64,000 nt of DNA from Atherix ibis (lineage: Eukaryota > Arthropoda > Insecta > Diptera > Athericidae). Position numbers and translations under genes: made by a program. Numbering within the stretch: the stretch's first letter is position 1; the number at the start of each line of letters is the position of its first letter. This document shows positions 60,401 through 64,000 of this stretch, piece after piece. The notes beneath the pieces are model-generated. The model did not search any database, had not been told where the DNA came from, and saw nothing but the letters and a program-made list of their open reading frames with translations. The stretch lies in contig OY282610.1 of the NCBI GenBank assembly GCA_958298945.1, positions 28,656,167-28,720,166 of the forward strand, written 5' to 3'.

Positions 60401-63391
60401 ATGGCTGAAGTAGCAAGTGTCCAAAGTTCAGACGAATCACACGAAACTGAATTATCAGATGTTACTAGTACCTGTAAGCAGACAATAGAAATGGACTCAT
60501 CATTGGAGGCGAATGAAATTTCGAACGGTAATAAATATAAATAATTAATATAATCTATTTATTTTATTTTAATTCATATTTGTTAGTTGATTTGTTAGAA
60601 TTTACATTGCGAAATCAGAAAATCAATTTCTTTGTCAGATTGAATGTTTCGTTTTTATTTTTGCAGGACACGCAATCCTCGGTGATGCCAATTTATTAAA
60701 TAGTAATACGGATAATGGTAGTAAATTCGAACACCAATTGGATGAAAATCAAGATGAATTTATTAATTACGATACTCTCGAATTACTTTGTACCGATAAC
60801 ATAAAATACTTTGAAAGGGATCAATCGAGCAAAGGCCTCCGGATTCATGGAGCGTTAGTAGGTTTAGTCGATCATATAAAAGCGTCTCTTGTTTTAGTGA
60901 AGCAAATTATGAGTTTCTACCATGAATACGACTTCGATAGCGAGACTCCTGGGAATGGTTATCGGAGTTTCATCACAGTTGTGAATTGTTGTATTATGCA
61001 CTCAATAAGAGTTTGTACTGGACTTACACAAAGTAGACGTTCTTTGATTTTTCGCAAAGGGTGGTATATGCGCGAGGTAGAAGCGTGCAATCATTTATTA
61101 GCGAGTCTTTGTACGTGCCTAAATTATTTATTAATATTACATGAATGGAGCGACAAGGGCGAACTCTTTTCAACTGGGTTACATTCAGCGGAAGAGCTGT
61201 TCGAGCACGGCGAGACAATTAATCAGTATTGCTTCTATGGACGTTGTCTGGGTTTTCAATTTTGTGATTCAATGAAGGGTGTGCTACGCTTTATTTCAAT
61301 ATGTATGGCTGGATTTTCTGAATCGTATTATTCTCAAAAAGGACGATTTGCCAAAACTACTAGCTCGGTATGGACTAGCGGTAAATACTTTTTGAATCCG
61401 GAACTCCGTGCTCGTCGAATAGTAAATATTTCCCAAAATTCAACCGTGGATTTCTGCAAAGCATTCTGGTTTTTAGCAGAAAGTGAACTAATGCATACTA
61501 TTCCCAGTTTTGTTGGGAGTCCAGTGAAAGTCAACAAAGTAATCAATATTCCGCCAGAACCTTTACAATTACCAAATATAAATTCCGGTGAAATGGTCGA
61601 TATACCAGTACCACTAGCACATTCGGGACCCAACCAAGTATGTGCAAGACTGCTAAGTGCTCGTCGGAGATTAGGTATGATCGGTGAAATTCAAAACAAA
61701 ACTTCAGCATTGCCTCCATCGGATTCACTTATTTTACATTGTCATGGTGGCGGATTTGTTGCTCAAAGTTCTAAATCACATGAATTATATTTACGAGATT
61801 GGGCTATTGCATTAGATGCACCGATACTATCGATTGACTATAGTTTGGCACCACAGGCGCCATTTCCTCGCGCTTTAGAAGAGGTCTTTTACGCTTATTG
61901 TTGGGCATTAAAAAATGTTAGCCTCCTTGGATGCACTGGGGAAAAAATAATATTCGCTGGTGATTCAGCTGGAGCAAATTTAAACGTAGGTACAGTGCTC
62001 AAATGTATAGAATATGGTATTCGGAAACCGGATGGATTGTTTCTTGCGTATTGCCCTGTATTAATTAGTTTTACGCCAAGTCCAGCACGATTGCTATGCC
62101 TTATGGATCCACTTCTACCTTTTGGATTTATGATGCGCTGTCTTAAAGCGTACGCATGTCCAAGTAAAGATGTACTCGAGGACAATAAGAATCATGCCCA
62201 AAAATTTGAAGATATTAAACGCGCCAGTAGTAATTTTAAAATGTTTCCGTTTGATAAATCAACCAGTAGTCAAAATTCTAAAGCATCCATTTCATCCAGT
62301 GATCGATCGAATTGGGAGCACATACGTATTGAAGATGTTGCAATTAAGAGTCCCGTAAGTGATGCAACTAGCGATACGTTTGCCAGTGCTTCATATCATA
62401 CTGAAACAATTGAAAATACTGATTTAATAACACCTGAAGATGCCAGCTCATGTATATCATTTGAAGAGGACTCACAACCTATTACAATACATATGCCAAT
62501 AACAATAAATGAAGTTGAAACGTCAAAAGCTAAGGACAACCAACAACAAAATATTAACGCTATCAAAACTGATAACGATAATAAAGATACTCTAACACGA
62601 TCGGATACCATAACTATAGTATCGAATGCGTCCGTCGAAACACAAAGTGAAAGTGAAAAGTATGTTGCTTCATTTCTTGAAAAGTACGCTCTGGAAACCG
62701 GTGTAGAAGCTAACGAAAATGCGTCTTATATTAATTCATCCGTCCCACAAAATTATTCCGATGAAAATATACTGGTCGAGACTGGTAAAGATCTTATCAC
62801 AGTCAAACACTTACAGCAGCGATTCAACGAAGCCGCTGAGAATATAGTTACGGCTGTTTCGACAACTTTACAGAAATTAACAACATCTAATGAAATACGA
62901 AATGACTCAATGTCGAAAGAAGACCAAACCAATTTGGACGCACTTATTGCACGCAGTCCTAGTGATGAATTTATTTTCCATGTTCCAAAAGATCCGTATT
63001 TGTCACCTTATTGGGCTACCGATGAATGCCTTAAGCAAATGCCACCAACAAAAATTTTGGTAAGAGCAATCTACGCAAACTATATTCTTTTCTATTTACT
63101 AATTTGTTTAATGCAATAATCATTTTAGACAATTGAAATGGATCCATGTTTAGATGATTGCGTTATGTTTGCCAAAAAATTAAAAAAATTGGGTAACTCT
63201 GTCGGCCTTGATATCCTTAAAGGTTTACCGCATGGTTTTTTAAATTTTTCTATGGTAAAGCTGTCAGATATTTTCATATTAAGTATTTATAATGGTGCGT
63301 TTTTTTAAAAATTACTTAGTTATCGAAAGAAGCTCACGATGGTTCCGTAGTTTGTATAAAACGTATTGCTGAACTCCTGGATAATAACTGA
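60401..63391 (+). CDS. Hsl: Hormone-sensitive lipase
   Basis: Four exons join in frame: 60401-60527, 60667-63059, 63129-63254 and 63320-63391, giving 905 residues. Hsl hydrolyses diacylglycerol, cholesterol esters and retinyl esters on lipid droplets under hormone control. The alpha/beta hydrolase module has HGGGF (402-406, oxyanion hole) and GDSAG (nucleophile serine 476). The acid lies in DPCLDD (845-850) and the histidine in LPHGF (His 875). The N-terminal domain (about 65-395) matches the HSL-specific N-terminus, including the stretch EYDFDSETPGNGYRSF. Between about 525 and 800 lies a Ser/Thr/Asn-rich, probably disordered insertion, in the position of the mammalian regulatory module. Before the insert ends, FHVPKDPYLSPYWA resumes the hydrolase fold. 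The start at 60401 gives MAEVASVQSSDES; an earlier ATG at 60372 is out of frame. Confidence 0.96.
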
Positions 63392-64000
63392 ATTAAACAC
63401 AAAATACATAATCGAACTATATTTGTCCTAGAAGGACGACTAAGATATAAATATCAATTGTTTTCTTAAAGGAATTGTAAATAGAAAATTGTAAAACGTT
63501 TATATCTTATTGATACAGCAATCACTCATTATGATATTATTACATCTATTGTTCAATTTTTTGTATTTGTTTATTTATAGAAAGATTTATCTTTAAGATG
63601 GAAATTATTTAAATAATATATTCGAGAAAATATATTATTTATTAGTATGTTATTGATATTGTAAATATATACATATTGCTTTCATATTTTGTTTTTCTTG
63701 TTTCAACTAACATTAATACTGAAATAGAATTCGAAGCCCTAGGACAGTATTGTCTATTTGGCGACAAGTTGTGCCCTAAGCCGTAATCGAAGCTGAGTAT
63801 TTCTGTGTACTAGTCGCTATCCTACTTGATTACAAATTTTATAAAAGTATACATTTTTCAACAAACAAAAAAAATTCTTTTAAATTGCTAATAAATCGAA
63901 TATAGTTTCCATCTTGCTGCCAAGATGTAAATTACCTAAGTGTTTTGGAAAAAAATCCTCAATACTCCCATTAATTTGTATGTATTTAATACAATAAATA
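63392..64000. other. Hsl 3' flank
   Basis: AT-rich sequence with no supported gene. An AATAAA lies near 63992. A less AT-rich patch at 63728-63790 is open for about 20 codons after an AG, but it has no further support. Confidence 0.5.

Noticed and set aside
63728..63792. Short open stretch after AG, reading EFEALGQYCLFGDKLCPKP
   Set aside because: Only about 20 codons with no upstream exon that clearly joins; Hsl already ends at 63391 with a normal C-terminus.
1..64000. CRISPR arrays, rRNA and tRNA genes
   Set aside because: This is a eukaryotic nuclear sequence; the repeats seen are minisatellites, not spaced repeats, and no cloverleaf with a convincing B box was found by eye.

Overview
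This is a nuclear DNA window from an insect. It is very AT-rich, its genes carry short GT-AG introns, and it is full of decayed mariner-like and LINE elements. The Mitf bHLH region carries an insertion that I associate with the fly protein, and the Merlin, Rab18, Usf and Hsl proteins look like insect orthologues, so a fly or midge (Diptera) is the best guess. The species cannot be named from the sequence.

Layout. 1-17270 has no gene I can support: mariner remnants (about 4930-5530 and 6785-7806), LINE pieces, and two arrays of one ~14-bp minisatellite in opposite orientation (9890-11430 and 13710-14450). 17271-23292 (+) holds the last four exons of Mitf, with a 4.8-kb intron packed with nested transposons. 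23293-28078 is 3' flank plus a mariner and several palindromes. 28079-42407 is a tandem segmental duplication of about 7 kb. Each copy holds an intact single-exon gene for an unrecognised 379-residue protein and a Rab18 region. The right-hand copy adjoins the functional Rab18 (41533-42515, -). The left-hand copy is a Rab18 pseudogene without exon 1. 44207-46327 (+) is Merlin, 47826-49983 (-) an LPGAT1-type acyltransferase, 53197-54867 (+) ACBD3/GCP60, 56602-58391 (+) Usf, and 60401-63391 (+) hormone-sensitive lipase.

How the genes relate. Rab18 (lipid droplets/ER), LPGAT1 (phospholipid acylation), ACBD3 (acyl-CoA-binding Golgi scaffold) and Hsl (lipid mobilisation) all act on lipids. Mitf and Usf are both bHLH-leucine-zipper E-box factors. 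Each gene appears to have its own promoter, so the clustering may be chance.

The most unusual signals are: the tandem duplication, whose paired 379-residue genes differ by 16 amino-acid replacements with no silent change seen; a seven-unit in-phase heat-shock-element array upstream of Usf; the oppositely oriented minisatellite arrays; a nested insertion with a 19-bp target-site duplication; and recurrent fold-back palindromes, some of pre-miRNA size. Exon coordinates were deduced by hand from splice consensus, reading frame and family similarity.
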